From the NCBI RefSeq assembly GCF_011386835.1, contig NC_088791.1:11904998-11968997 (forward strand): a stretch of 64,000 nucleotides of DNA, given 5' to 3'. The notes under the pieces were generated by a model that was not told the origin of the DNA, ran no database searches, and saw only the letters and a program-made list of their open reading frames with translations. The stretch is from Chrysemys picta bellii. Its lineage: Eukaryota; Chordata; Testudines; Emydidae. Position numbers and translations under genes: made by a program. Below, piece by piece: positions 17,381 through 29,289 of the stretch (its first letter is position 1; every line of letters begins with the position of its first letter).

Positions 17381-18096
17381 CAACGTTCCCTCTAATTTTT
17401 TCCTTCCATGTGCGGAATGAATTTTGGTATGTGCAACACCAATATCGAGGTGATGTGCGGTTGCGTGCCACCAGTGCGAACAAAAAACCTGAATTGCTGA
17501 TCAGACTTAAGCAGCTTTCTGTACCCTTCTACTAAAGGGTTGCTGAAGCTTCATCTGCAGTTGACCTTGCTATGTATTCATTTTCATAAGCTATATATTA
17601 TGTATTACTTTTTGCTAAAAAGTAATGCAAGGCCTTGTATGGTTTTCTGTTACAAGAGCTATGTAGATAACTGCCATTTAGCATTTGAATGGTCAGTTTT
17701 CTAATTTGAAAGATTATATTATAACACTTACTTTCTGCTAGGGAATCAGATCATGGCTTTGTCAGGAATTGAATAGGACAACATTGAATCTTTTCCTATG
17801 CATCTAGATATATTGAAGATGTCAAGGCACCAAATCCTGCTACCCTTCTGTATAACCCAGCCAAACGGGGGTGGGCCTATTGCAGAAAGAGTGGGCAGGC
17901 AGCAGTGGAGAGAGGCGTCTCTCCCTGCCCTAGCCCTGCATGCCCCATGCTCCCCACCTCACCCATTTACCCCCCACCTCACCTTACACATCCTCTTTGG
18001 GGTCCAGGCCCACCTCTGGTTGCGTGGCTCCACTAAGTAATTGCGTGGCCCTTGATGCCCTCTTGTGCGCAGCTGCACACCTTAGAGGGAACATAG
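17381..18096. mobile_element. hAT-type non-autonomous element in intron 15
   Basis: About 716 bp flanked by a perfect 8-bp repeat AGTGGGAG (17373-17380 and 18097-18104). The ends share an inverted GTTCCCTCTAA / TTAGAGGGAAC a few bases in. An 8-bp duplication points to the hAT superfamily. The interior holds no transposase. Confidence 0.7.
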
Positions 18097-18371
18097 AGTG
18101 GGAGGTTGCACCAAACGAGCTTCCTGGGGAGGGTCCTGCTTCAAGTTGCTCCCCTCACCCTAGAAGGATTTTATCTCCTGTCTCAAGGGAGACTGTTTAG
18201 ACTTGGGCTGAGAGCTGTCGGGTCATGGTATCCATCTACCTGCAAAACTGTGACAAGCCAATCAGGATTTGAGAATTCTTGGGAGTAGTGTATCCATGTT
18301 GGCTTGGTGATGGTAGACAGTAAAGGAGACACCTCCAGCAATGGCCAAGATTATAATTCTTTTATATAGAT

Positions 18372-18592
18372 AGATTGATCTCTCTCTATATCTATCTAAT
18401 AGAGCTGGAAGGGACCTTGAAAGGTCATTGAGTCTAGTCCCCTGCCTTCATTAGCATGACCAAGTACTGTCCCTGATAGTTTTTTATTTTATTTTCTTTG
18501 CCCCAGATCCCTAAATGGCCCCCCTCAAGGATTGAACTCACAACCCTGGATTTAGTAGGCCAGTGCTCACACCACTGAGCTAGCCCTCCCCC
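18372..18592 (-). mobile_element. Tortoise pol III SINE (tRNA-derived, CR1 tail)
   Basis: On the minus strand it begins with a tRNA-like head (gggctagctcagtggtgtgag, then the B-box-like gggttgtgagttcaatcc). It ends in a CR1-like tail seen on the plus strand as gagctggaagggacctt and agtctagtcccctgcc. Confidence 0.8.
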
Positions 18593-18715
18593 CTTCTTGC
18601 CACTGTTGTATCTGAGCTTTGAATGAATGGCCCTAACTCCTGCTGCTTTTGTACTCCATACTGTGTGGCTTTCTACAGATCAGTTGCAGAATAACAGAAT
18701 GTTAGTTCGAGGGAG

Positions 18716-20125
18716 CCTGATTGGCACATACTGGTGCTCTGTAGTCTGCCAGGGGACAGGTACAGCGTAATGGCGAGAAGGCATCAGTTCATCTTACGCA
18801 CTATCTGAACAGCCTGAGTCATAGTTCATGTTGCATCTCTGTCCTTGTTTGTTTCAAGATGCTGGGATTTGCCATTAACTAAAATGAGCAGTATTCGGTA
18901 AAATCAGGCAGAATTCAGTTGTGGTTGAACGCAGCAGCTGGAACACAGTGACGAACCTCATTAATTCTTATCATCTCCCTCTCATCTTGTGCTAGTCTAG
19001 CTGCAATATCAAATCTAACAGCCTCTGTGTTGTTGGGAAATGGAATGGGTCACGTTGGCAAACCTAGGCATGAGACTGAAAGATTTTCGTTTGTGGGGAG
19101 CTCAGCTCTTGTATGTTAAAGGACAAATGCAGGCTTGTCTTGATTTATGTTTTTGATTTGTCTAGCATGGCATGCACGGCTTCTTTTTCCTTTCCTTACT
19201 GCTTGTGAGGGTGCTTCTTAATATTGTCCACGTTGTAATCAAAAGGCACTGAACAGCTTGATGCTGATTGTGCCACTGAAAATGCCCCTTCTGAAGCAGA
19301 GGTTCAAAACCCTTTTGGGAGAGTTATCTCAGTTTGCCAGGCCAAGAACTCTGCTGAACCAGCCGATGCTCCCAGCCGGTGCTCTCCAAGTTCTGACAGT
19401 AGTTGCAAGAGTAAAGCTTAGGGCAGGCCAGACTCCATTATGGCTTGGAGCTTACCTTGCTGACTGATTGGTGGCACCTTCATGCTTAGCTCCTTTAAGG
19501 TAGAGAAGAGGAACCTAAGGCATTAGGGCCAAATTCAGAGGTGATGTGTAACTGGCATGTTCTTCCAACCCCCTGACTGTATGTTATCTCACCTTAGGCT
19601 GACTTAGACACATGTTTATCATCGTACACCCTCCTCCCTGATCCAAATCTCTATCAGCATCTAAGTGACCTCCTTAGCAGCTAGAAGAGAGAGCAACTTG
19701 CACCAATCATACTCAACCCTGACTTTTACCCCTATTTGGGGATAGAAGTTACGCTAATGTACACTCCTTGAATCATTTTGTTCATGGATGTAAATAGGTC
19801 TACGGCGGGGCTGACGGCAGGTGCTCAGCTGTTGTCAATTTGTCGTAGCGCCATTGAAGTCAATGGAACTCTGACCACTTACAACAGCTGAGGATCTCGG
19901 AGTGCCTGATGTCCCATCCTTCTAATTCTAGCTCCCAGAGCCTGAAGCATCAGTGGCTGGGAACCACCATCCTAGTATGGATTGGATTCTTTGTTGTTAA
20001 TAGGATTGTATACAATATAGCGGGTAATCTAGAAAGCAGGCAAGAAATAAGATCACAGACCAGCAGCCTAGCACCTTTGCTGGGAAGAGACTATAGTAAG
20101 TGCTCATCACTGTAGGATCTAGGCC
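18716..20125. repeat. Intronic segment duplicated in inverse at 61.6-63.0 kb
   Basis: This intron 15 stretch matches the reverse complement of 61619-63025 almost base for base. Examples are the 69-codon open frame at 19258-19467 against 62275-62484 (two residue changes) and ggattgtatacaatatagcgg against its inverse near 61724. In sampled stretches I judge about 97-98% identity. The match starts at gattggcacatactgg and continues through the adjacent MITE. Confidence 0.93.
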
Positions 20126-20433
20126 AGGGGTAGGCAACCTATGGCACGTGTGCCGAAGGTGGCATGTGAGCTGGTTTTCAGTGGCACTCGCACTGGCCAC
20201 TGGTCCGGGGGGCTCTGCATTTTAATTAAATTTTAAATGAAGCTTCTAAAAACATTTTAAAAACCTTATTTACTTTATATACAACAATAGTTTAGTTATA
20301 TATTATAGACTTATAGAAAGAGACCTTCTAAAAACGTTAAAATGTATTACTGGCACGCGAAACCTTAAATCAGAGTGAATAAATGAAGACTCGGCACACC
20401 ACTTCTGAAAGGTTGCCGACTCCTGATCTAGGC
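20126..20433. mobile_element. hAT MITE (Buster-like), TSD ATCTAGGC
   Basis: The element starts CAGGGGTAGGCAACC and ends GGTTGCCGACTCCTG. The perfect 8-bp duplication ATCTAGGC flanks it (20118-20125 and 20434-20441). The central TA of the duplication fits the Buster-type target preference. It is about 308 bp, AT-rich and non-coding. Confidence 0.85.
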
Positions 20434-21798
20434 ACTGGGGAGCAAGTGGGGAGGATAGCTGTTGCCTTTTGACTATAATGTTGCGTGTGTGTGTGTGGTC
20501 TTTTTTTATTTGTTTTGATCCTGAATGCACTTTTATTAAATCAAATTTAAAGTCTCTCCCCTTCTCTCTTTCCCCTTCACTCTTCACGCTTAAAGACGAA
20601 CTGTGTATCACTTCCTTAAAGTTTTCTCTTTACTAATATTTCCAAGGTAAATGGCTCAATGCATGCTCTGGCTTCCCTAACCTGACCCTGTCTCTTTGGA
20701 TAGCAGTGAGAGCATCTCAACCCACTTCTGCATCTTGGTCCATGCTATAAACCCAGCCAGGACTGAGATTTCTGTTGAGAAACTGGTCTCTTTTCCCTTT
20801 TCCCTTCCCTGGGATGTTGTGATGTGGAAAACTTGCCAATCACAACAAACCTTCATAGCCCATAACTAGTGGGGGCTGCTCAGTGTTGTGACCACTGCAG
20901 AGGATGTCAGTCTTGCATTGTGACTAGTGTGTGTTTAGCTGTTGAGACTTGCATCCTTTTCACCTCTTTGGCATGGATTAGAAAATGCTTTTCTAGTTGA
21001 CATTGGTGTTTACTGGATGTCTTTGCAACAGCAATTCTGAAGAGCTACAGTTGAGGTCCATAGCTGGATGGTGTCTAGACTTGAGCAGCAATGGAAAACC
21101 CTAGTGCTTTTTAGAGACAGTATTGGGGCAAGTGAAAAGTCTGGAGAACTTAATCTATAGTTCACAGTGAGGCAGACTACGGGAAGCCGAGCTCCCTTGC
21201 TCCGTTGGAGCAGCCAGTGTGTGCATGTCTCATTCAGCCATTGTGCAGGATAGCGCTTCGCATAGGGTTGCTGAAATGAGAACTGGTGGTTCAACTTTAC
21301 TAGTGCAAATTACTTGGGGTTCAAATATGTGCTAGGAGGTCTGCAGAAACAAAGGAAGACCCAGATCCCGAGTCTCCACCTTCTTGGGCCTTGTGTACCT
21401 GTGCAAAATGGGTAGCATTTCACATCCACGCTGCACTGGTGTTGATTACTGTGCAGTATAGAATCCGGCGAGGCATTTACTGTCTAAATACAGACATGAC
21501 ACAAGCGAGGGCCACGAACACAAACAGTAGAGAGCAGAGGGTGAGAGGCAGGCGGCATGCTGATGAAAATTTCCCCTGTTGCTTTTTTGTTTTTTAATCA
21601 TGGCTGTTCCCTCAGTGGGCACTGTCTGACCTGCCTCCCTAGTAAATGCTTTTTGCAGTGATCCCTACAGTGGCTGTATGTTAGCCTTCCCTTCCCCATG
21701 TCCCATCTGCATGTACAGGATGCTGGTGTGTTTCTTGCTGTTTGGTTTCCGAGTTACAGGGCAAATCCAACCCCTGCTTTGCTTTCTTTCTTTGCAAG

Positions 21799-21828
21799 AA
21801 CATGAACAGCTCCCAGAAGCAATCATGA
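21799..21828 (+). CDS. PFKFB3: PFKFB3 exon 16, coding part: two reading frames
   Basis: Joined directly to exon 14 (…LPGQ) it reads NMNSSQKQS and stops at 21826-21828, the counterpart of the human NMKGSRSS tail. Joined through the 23-nt exon, the first two bases finish Leu, then Thr, then a stop at 21803-21805. The acceptor tttgcaag is weaker than consensus. The human 15-residue tail is cut to 9 by an earlier stop. Confidence 0.9.
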   Translation, partial: NMNSSQKQS

Positions 21829-24462
21829 TTTCTTCAGGGCCGTTGGAAGCCTACAGATGACGCCGATTCCATTTCATCGTCATTTCTGATGTTTGCTTGT
21901 ATCGTACTCCTCCATTCGACTCGAGGTCGACCCTTGGCTGCTTCTACCATAGCTGTTTGTCTGCCGACTGGACTGTATTGAGTTGGGGAGAGAGAGAGAG
22001 AAGAGCTCATCAACCTGAAAAAAGTGGATTCAACAACCAATCCATAGGCCATCTCTTTTTGTGTCTCCTTGGGTGTTCGATATATCCTAGCAAGCTGTAA
22101 AGTGCTTTTAGTGCACTGAGTTGCTGGACTTTATTTTTGTGTATAAGCGACATGACCTTGCAGGGATGGCTGGTACTGCCCCGTCTCCTCCCGTTCGTGT
22201 GTATATATGTGGAGGAGACCGGGTGCGCAGAGAAATAGAAAAGTGGAGGGGTGTCTTTAACTCCTCCGTGCACTGGGCACTCCTTATTGGTACCGGCGAT
22301 GTCCTGTGACACGCACGCAGCCAGTCTCTTCGCGGCACGTGACCTGACGGCAGAGGCAGTTGGGTGACATCTTTGGCTGTTCAAGCAGAACTCTACAGCT
22401 GCGTTTAACAAAACAACAATTCTATAGCTCTGTAAATATCAAAGGGATCTGCCGGGTGTGTACATCTGCTTCTGAGACAAATGGAATCTGCTTTTAGCCT
22501 CGACCTGAGATGCGCTGGCTGAGGGGAGATGGTTTGAGCCACTTGCTGACTTGACGTAGCAGGAAGGCTTGGGGACTGGGGGGAAGCCCCACCTTGCTGT
22601 TGTTTGGATGAGGGTGGGGGAGGGGAGGAGTATAGGCCTATGTGCTCCAAGAGGCGTTTCCTTGTAATTAATCTCCGCACCCTCCACTTCCCAGAGGTTT
22701 TTACCCTGCACTTGAGCAGGATTTACTGTTCTAAAGTAGGTGTCTATGCTAGGCCAGGTGGGTTTGGCAGACACACAACCCTCTTGGGGATGCATGGAGG
22801 TCTGACTGTCCGTGAAGAGCAAGTTCTTTTGTGTGTGTGGAAAAATCCACATTCAGAGGCATTTAAACAATAGTTTCTTTTTATAAACTGCTTGGTTTTG
22901 CACTTTACATGTGGCAGGGGTGTGACTTCCCCCTTCCCCCCTCCAATCCTGCCTCTTACAGATGAAGCCTAGATACTTGGATTCTGTACTGCGTGAGCTG
23001 AAAGATTAAGACTGCAAAGCAGTGGGTAGTTACAGTATTAGCGGTGGGGAGGGGAAGAGGGTGGGTGTGAGGTACTAATTTATGGACTAGTCGTAGGGAC
23101 TGGCCAACTTCCAGTTGTTCTGTATGTAAGTCTCTTCTTGACCGTCCGTTCTGTGTTTGAAGTTAAGGGGTTTAAGCCCAAGAATAACCACTACTGTGTC
23201 ATTTGTGCAGAAGTTTGTGTGCGCTTGTGTTACCCTTGTACAGGATTTTCTCCCGCCCGGCCTCACTCCAGAAGTGGGGAGAGGAGGAGAAGAATATTGA
23301 AGTAGTGTCTCGTTTTTCCTTGGCCTGCCAAGCCCTAAATCTTGGCTAGTACCCGTGCTCTCTTTTGACCCCGCCGCACGGTCTCTCCGGTGCGCAAGCG
23401 CTGAGCCAAAAAGCAGAGTGGAGCTCAAGCACTACATTATTGTCTTAACGGTTTAAAGTGCAGCTGAATCGTATGCTGAAAGGATGTACCCTCTACAGTC
23501 CATTAGCAAAGCGGGCGGGGGTCCGGAGCTGTCAGCATTGTGCTGGGAGTTCTCCACTCTTGTTAGTTTTATTTCTTCGTATTCGCTCTTGCTTCAGGTA
23601 ACGGTTAGCAGGTGAGGTTCCTGCAGAGGGGAGCAGAAAGCTCTGGTGAAATGTGGTTACTTCTTTGGAAAGGTGAACCGCAGTGCCTAGTGCTTTAGTC
23701 TTGCACAGTGAAAATGCTTTGTACATTTGTACGTTTTAAAGCAGCACCAGGGAAGGGCCGGTAGTGGCTCTCTCAGCCCATATCTGACCATTGAAGATAT
23801 TTTTCTTGGTGACCTGCCAATGTGAGGTTTGTTTATATACCGCTATTCTTGTAAAGATGAAGTGGAAGAATTTTTTTGTTTTTTGAATAGCTGTGATAAA
23901 TGCAGAGTTCCCTTTTTGCCTGTGTGTTTTATGTCTGCCATTTAGTTCCTTCGTTTTAGAGAGACTAATTTGTAGAGAGTGAGTGACCTATCTTTTGGAC
24001 TGCTTCCTGAGGAGTTCAAGTTTCTCCCCCTGCTACGGAAAGATAACGCAGCAAACGCAAACATTTAGGGCCCGTGATCCATTTGACACACACCCAAACT
24101 TCAAAACAAACTTTATCTCCCGTTCCGAAAATAACTTCATATTGGTGGGGGCTACAAAAAATGTGAATCTGTCCAAAAAGGAGTGTGTTTAGTTGAAAGG
24201 GAAAGTGGTGGAATATCGCTTCAAACCAATCCCCCGAGGCAAAGAGGTGGTGGCTTGGAGGAGGAGTTAGTCAAGCAAAGGGGCTTGCTGGGATTGGTTC
24301 TGTCCATCGTGTTCCCCTGGAAACGTGACACCCATTCTCCTATTTCTATAAACAGCAAATACTGGGCATGGGCCGTGCCATTATAACACAGGGTGGGTGG
24401 GCAGAAGGGGCTAACTGAACCACACCAATGACTTTTTGTTTGTTTGTTTGTTTTGTGATACT

Positions 24463-24512
24463 TGAATTTATTTTTTTATAATTTTATAGCGAAGTGCTGT
24501 TTATTTATTTAA
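24463..24512 (+). promoter_or_regulatory. AU-rich element in the 3' UTR
   Basis: Overlapping ATTTA pentamers occur at 24503-24511 (tttatttatttaa), preceded by a T-rich gaatttatttttttataatttta run. This is the class of mRNA instability element known from the inducible PFKFB3 transcript. Confidence 0.7.
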
Positions 24513-24691
24513 TGTATGCTGCAGAGCTTGGAGAGAAGGGTAGGTCTTTTGGGGTTGATTTTATTTTGACTTATGATATGTTACTTGTATTCTGTATATA
24601 TGTCTGGGATAATTGCCTGAGATGAAAGACGTGCCAGTTTAAGAACAGGGTATGCCTTTCAGAAATTTGTATATTTTGCAGCTGCTGGACC

Positions 24692-24697
24692 AATAAA
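24692..24697 (+). terminator. PFKFB3 polyadenylation signal AATAAA
   Basis: Canonical AATAAA in ggaccaataaaataccttgttg, with cleavage expected 10-25 nt downstream. A second AATAAA at 24809-24814 (tacaaataaagtttg) could serve as a distal site. Confidence 0.85.
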
Positions 24698-24968
24698 ATA
24701 CCTTGTTGAAATAGACACTGGGCGTGATCCTTCATTTGGCAACGGTATTCTTCTCATTCATGGTTTCCCTGCTGTGCCTAACGCACCGACAAGCACCCCT
24801 TGAATACAAATAAAGTTTGACTTACTGTACACGGGCAGATCAACTCCGTGCCTTACGACGTGTGAGCTGCACAGGGGGCGACCCGTACAGCGCCCCATTG
24901 TGGTTAGCGAGGTTGTACACCGGCACAGGGGTGTTGTCCATGCAAGCTATGGTGGCGATTGTCACTGA

Positions 24969-25181
24969 GGGGTATGTCTACACAACAAAGAAAAACCCGT
25001 GCCAGCCAACTCGGGCTGTGAGGCTGTTTCATTGCTGTGTAGTTGTGGGACCCTATGAGGTGGAAGGGTCTCCCAAGCCCAGAAGTCTACACAGAAATGA
25101 AACAGCCCTGCAGTCCAAGCCCCGCAAGCCTGAGTCGGCTGTCAAGGGCCACGTGCAGCTTTTTGCTGTGTAGATCTGCCC
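24969..25181. mobile_element. Harbinger-like MITE with TGA duplication
   Basis: The ends are GGGGTATGTCTACAC and the inverse GTGTAGATCTGCCC, flanked by TGA at 24966-24968 and 25182-25184. Internally, gtttcattgctgtgtag resembles the inverse of acacagaaatgaaac. It is 213 bp and non-coding. Confidence 0.6.
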
Positions 25182-26053
25182 TGAGTCACAGTCACTTGTT
25201 GGAGAGTGGCAGGCAACCAGCATACTGCAGAATGGTGGGGGTAGTGGACACAGCCAGGGGGCAAATCCAGCCCGGGTGGAAAACTACTGTGGAATCCTTA
25301 GCACCCACGCTGCTCAGAACTTTCAAAGGTGGGCGTCTAAAGTTAGACAGATCCAGACAGATCTTAAAAATCAGACCACTTCTAGTTCGGTGTTTAAGGC
25401 CTTTTTAAACAGTGGCAACTTCCAGTGGAGTTGACGGAAGCTACTGATGCACAGCACCTTTGTAAATCAGCCCACTTTTATTCAGCTTAAAGTGCAATAG
25501 AAACTCCCTGTAAAACAAACAGGAGTGGTCTTGCTATTAGGGTGTGCTTGGTGCGGTATGAGATAAAAATACACAGCCCCTGCCCCTAAAAATATCACAG
25601 TCTGGATGGACATCCCTATGTGGGAGAGCAGGAAGAAAGTTCAGTCATGCAGCTTTCCTAGTGGGGTACAGTACATGCCGACTCTGGGTTTAAGAGACTG
25701 TCGGGTTTATTTCTCAGTTGAATAACTAGAACTCACGGCTTAATGGCCCCAGCCTCTTTAAAGAGGTGTCACTAAGATCAATCGCACCCCATGCGCTGCA
25801 GGTTTGAATGTGAAATGGATGAATAGTTGCCATCGAGCATGTGTTCAAAGGTGGCTGACGTTTTTGAACTCAAGCCCTCTTTTTTCTTTCTGCGCTAAAA
25901 GAAGACAGAGGACGGTCATGCATTTTTCTTTGGAGACCATCAGCCAAAACAAAAGATAGCAGGAACACCGCGGGAGAGAGTTGTTGGTTAACTCCCCTGC
26001 AAGGGCTTTTCCTGGCTCAGCAGAACAGTAACCAAAGAATACTTTGTTTCACT

Positions 26054-26178
26054 TAGGGTGACCAGACAGCAAGTGTGAAAAATCAGGACAGGGGGTGGGG
26101 GAGCAATAGGAGCCTATATAAGAAAAAGACCCCAAAATTGGGACTGTCCCCATAAAATCGGGACATCTGGTCACCCTA
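26054..26178. mobile_element. Short hAT MITE, TSD GTTTCACT
   Basis: A 125-bp element with ends TAGGGTGACCAGA and TCTGGTCACCCTA. The perfect 8-bp duplication GTTTCACT flanks it (26046-26053 and 26179-26186). It is the same family as 35543-35660 and the large 53032-54080 element. Confidence 0.9.
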
Positions 26179-29100
26179 GTTTCACTGAGGAGATCCCTCC
26201 CCATCTAGGGCTTCATTCTGTTCCCTTTGACGTGGGTTGGCAAACCTCCTGTTACTTTGAACGGGAGAGGTTCAAGTCCTTAGCTGTGCTGTTACAGAGA
26301 GGCCTGAGCAGCCAAGTTCTGGTTCCAGCTTCCCCACAATGTGGGGGCATCGGGTTGGGCCTTTGGGCAGACGGGAGCCAGTTGCAAAGGTTGGATGTGG
26401 CTATGAATGTCTCCACAGTCCAGAAGGGTTTGGACCCAGCTGGTTCGGGCTCATCTCTGTTAATTAACCCTTTGGCTGACGCAGCACAGGCCCCTGCTAT
26501 ACCTACGAGCTGGTGCACCCCATAAATAGGCTTTGCAGAATGGGTCAGTCCAAGTCAGGCTTCAGCCTCCGCCCCTCCTAACTGGGCTGGTTTAGAGCAG
26601 CTCTAACCTCGCTTTTTGAGACGGGCCAAACGGCAGCATGTTAATGCTTTGGTTGTAGTCTAAATCTCTGAACTTTTGGAGGGTTCTGCATTTTATAAAC
26701 CCCCACTCCAGAACACACCACATCCACAGTCCTGGATTAAAGCAATCCAGGGTCCTAGGCACACTGCAACACAGATCCGCCTGGGGCTTCACTCCTGCAT
26801 TGCGGCCTTCCCCCCCACTTGGAGTGGTGGTGGTGGTAGGGCCAGCAGCATGCGGGGGAGGGATCCTCCCTGTGGGGTAGCAGGAAGGTCCCCACTCAGA
26901 AGCAGAGGAAGCAGCAACCTGTCTGCTTGGCTGGGGTGGGCTGGGTCTCCTGTAAAACATCCCAGCAGAAGATGGTGCATGGCGGTTTGTGTCATGTTTT
27001 CTAAGATCCTTGGTGTTCTACTAGCCTGCTCCTGTGGGTGGGGGAGGCAATTGGGTGATTGCTTCTCTCCCCACTTTCTGTTTTCATGGGGTGGGTTGGC
27101 AGGGACTAGCTCCCAAAATTCCCCTTCAAAGGAGGGTTAGCGAGCTGTTCTCCATGAATTTTTGTTTGCTTGGTGAGGAGCCAGTTGACAGGCCTACTTC
27201 CTACTCCAACTCTCCTGGGAGGCAGGTGACTTGTCCAGCCCCTGATCCCAACCTTACGACTGTAGCAACAGCGTCCAGAAACTCGCTGGACAAGACTTCC
27301 CAGAGTGCACTGCTGCAGGAGAAAACCCTTAAAATCAGAGCCCCACAGGGCACTGGGCCATTCAAAGATCCTCAACCGGGGTAAACTGAAGTCAACAGAG
27401 CTGTGTCAGTGGAGCTACGTGGATTCACATGAGCTGAGGATCTGGGACCCAGTTTCTGCTGAAGAACTCTGGGTCACTAGGTCTCGTAGCCAGCCCCCAA
27501 ACCAATGCAAGGAGGGAACAGGCCAGTCAGTCACCTTTGGAAGAAGCCAGAAGGAGGAGGTCTAGAGGGGGTCTGCTCCTGAAGCTGAGGAGGGAATGGG
27601 GGAGGAGATGGTGAGTCAGCCAAGTAAAAACCCAGAAGTCGTGAAAAAGAGGAAATCCCAGTGTTCCCGCTCCATGAGGGTCCACAGCCCGGTAGGAGAT
27701 GCCCAGGTGGCTCTGGGCCATGGGAAAGGGGGTTCCTCCTGGTTGGATAAGTATCCAAACTTTGGACTGTTCCTCCAAAGCTAACCCTGAACCTTGCTCA
27801 TTTATTCATGGTCCCGGGCCACAGCATTCCAGGTGGAGTTTACAATCCAGGCATAGTTTCCTTGTTTTCTTTAATCAATGCAGTTCTCATCCAGAGGTTG
27901 TGGACCCCCTTGGGGAGGGAACATCGGGGCACTGCAGAAACCACCATCCCAAGGGCTAAACTGTGCTCTGTTACCTCCATTAAGCTCAGGGGAGCTGCTG
28001 TAGATTTACTCTGAGGTAATGGAGGGCAAAATCTGCCCTCAAGTGATAAACTCCTTGGGCCAGATTGTCAGCTGGTGTAAATCAGTGTAGCACCATTGAA
28101 GTTAATGAAGTTAAGCCAGTTTTCACCAGCTGAGGAGCTGGCCTCTTGCATAGAAGCTTAAACGGGCCCAGAGACCAAACTCCCCAATTGACACCAACTC
28201 TCCATGCACGTTTGAAGCACTCTGGCAGAAGGTGATGTGGGGATGGCAGGGAACTTGCCCCTGTTACCTGTTCTGTGCCTAAATAGGACCATGGTCTCCA
28301 GCTTGGGACACCAGTGGAGGGAGGGAGGGAGCTGTCCCGAAAAAAAAAAAAATTCGCTCGTATGTGTTACCCAAAGCTAATAATAGCCATTAGCCATAAC
28401 ATATGAACACGCTGCCTCCCGTTTACCAGACAAGCAGGAGCTGTGCAGAAAGTCCAGATAGCATTGGCCTTGCTCTGCTTACCCAGATAAGAAGCTTGCT
28501 TGCATAAGCATAACTTGGATCAGGGTATTTTCAAGGCTATCAGGAAATTTCTGCTGCCGTGAAGTCTCTGGTACATCGGTCTCCGTGTTACACCGGTCAC
28601 TGCCTGTCATGCATGTTAAGGTTCATGAGACACGTGTGACAGCATCGACAACCAATTTCTGCCTTTGCCAATGGGCTTACTCCAACAGTGCCCAACTCAT
28701 GAGGAAGCCACCATAGAAAGGTCTATGTGTTAACCCCAGGGTGGCTGGAGATTCCAGTGCCAGCCAGGGATCTAGTTTTGCTACTTGAGGATACATGCCC
28801 TGTTGGCTCTAAAGCAAGTCATCTACTCGGGAAGGAGAAGAGGCCACCGGAGCTTCTCATCTCAAAAGAGACCTCTTACCAAGGTGCTTTGGTCTGGCCT
28901 GAGAGCCCTCAGCTCCTGCACATGTGGAGCACACGGGAGTGTTACGAAGCATCCACCCCCCCCCCCCCCCGACTCGGTTCTTTGTGCAGTACATTTTGTA
29001 CCTTTGCAAAGAGGAGATGTTCCTCCAGGCAGGGCAGCTTTAAAGGTTACTCCTGACAGGAGGCTCTTTTCTCTGCTCTTACCATCTAATCCTCGCCCGT

Positions 29101-29289
29101 TCACCAGTCTCTGCAAGCTGCTCCAGGAGTAGCAAAGCCACGGAACTTGTGGGTGCGGCTACAACGGAGATCCCAGCTGAGCCAGTTCTGCAAGGCGTCA
29201 CAGCAAGTAGAGCTACGTTTGTATAACAAGGAAAGGATGAAATCAAAGGAGTGAACCTTTATGGTGCAACAAGTGAGCCCTCCAGAAGT

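Larger units (their letters stand above)
21829..24716 (+). other. PFKFB3: PFKFB3 3' untranslated region
   Basis: About 2.9 kb with no recognisable transposon, in contrast to the flanking DNA. It ends with a polyadenylation signal and contains AU-rich blocks near its end. Mammalian PFKFB3 also has a long 3' UTR with AUUUA elements that mediate rapid turnover. The 3' end position is inferred from the signal at 24692. Confidence 0.85.
24717..29287. other. Intergenic DNA downstream of PFKFB3
   Basis: No gene is recognised. Besides the MITEs at 24969-25181 and 26054-26178, there is a hairpin repeat at 28059-28146 (ggccagattgtcagctggtgtaaa answered by an inverted ttcaccagctgaggagctggcc). A-runs occur at 28340-28352. 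Confidence 0.65.

Noticed and set aside
19258..19467. 69-codon frame kept in both copies (also 62275-62484, minus strand)
   Set aside because: Two residue changes in 69 are what a recent duplication gives without selection. There is no homology, and it sits in an intron.
16764..21798. Alternative terminal exon encoding a TVCHIFSKF-like tail known from another human PFKFB3 isoform
   Set aside because: I scanned for it here and downstream and found no matching sequence. It may lie outside the window or be absent in this lineage.
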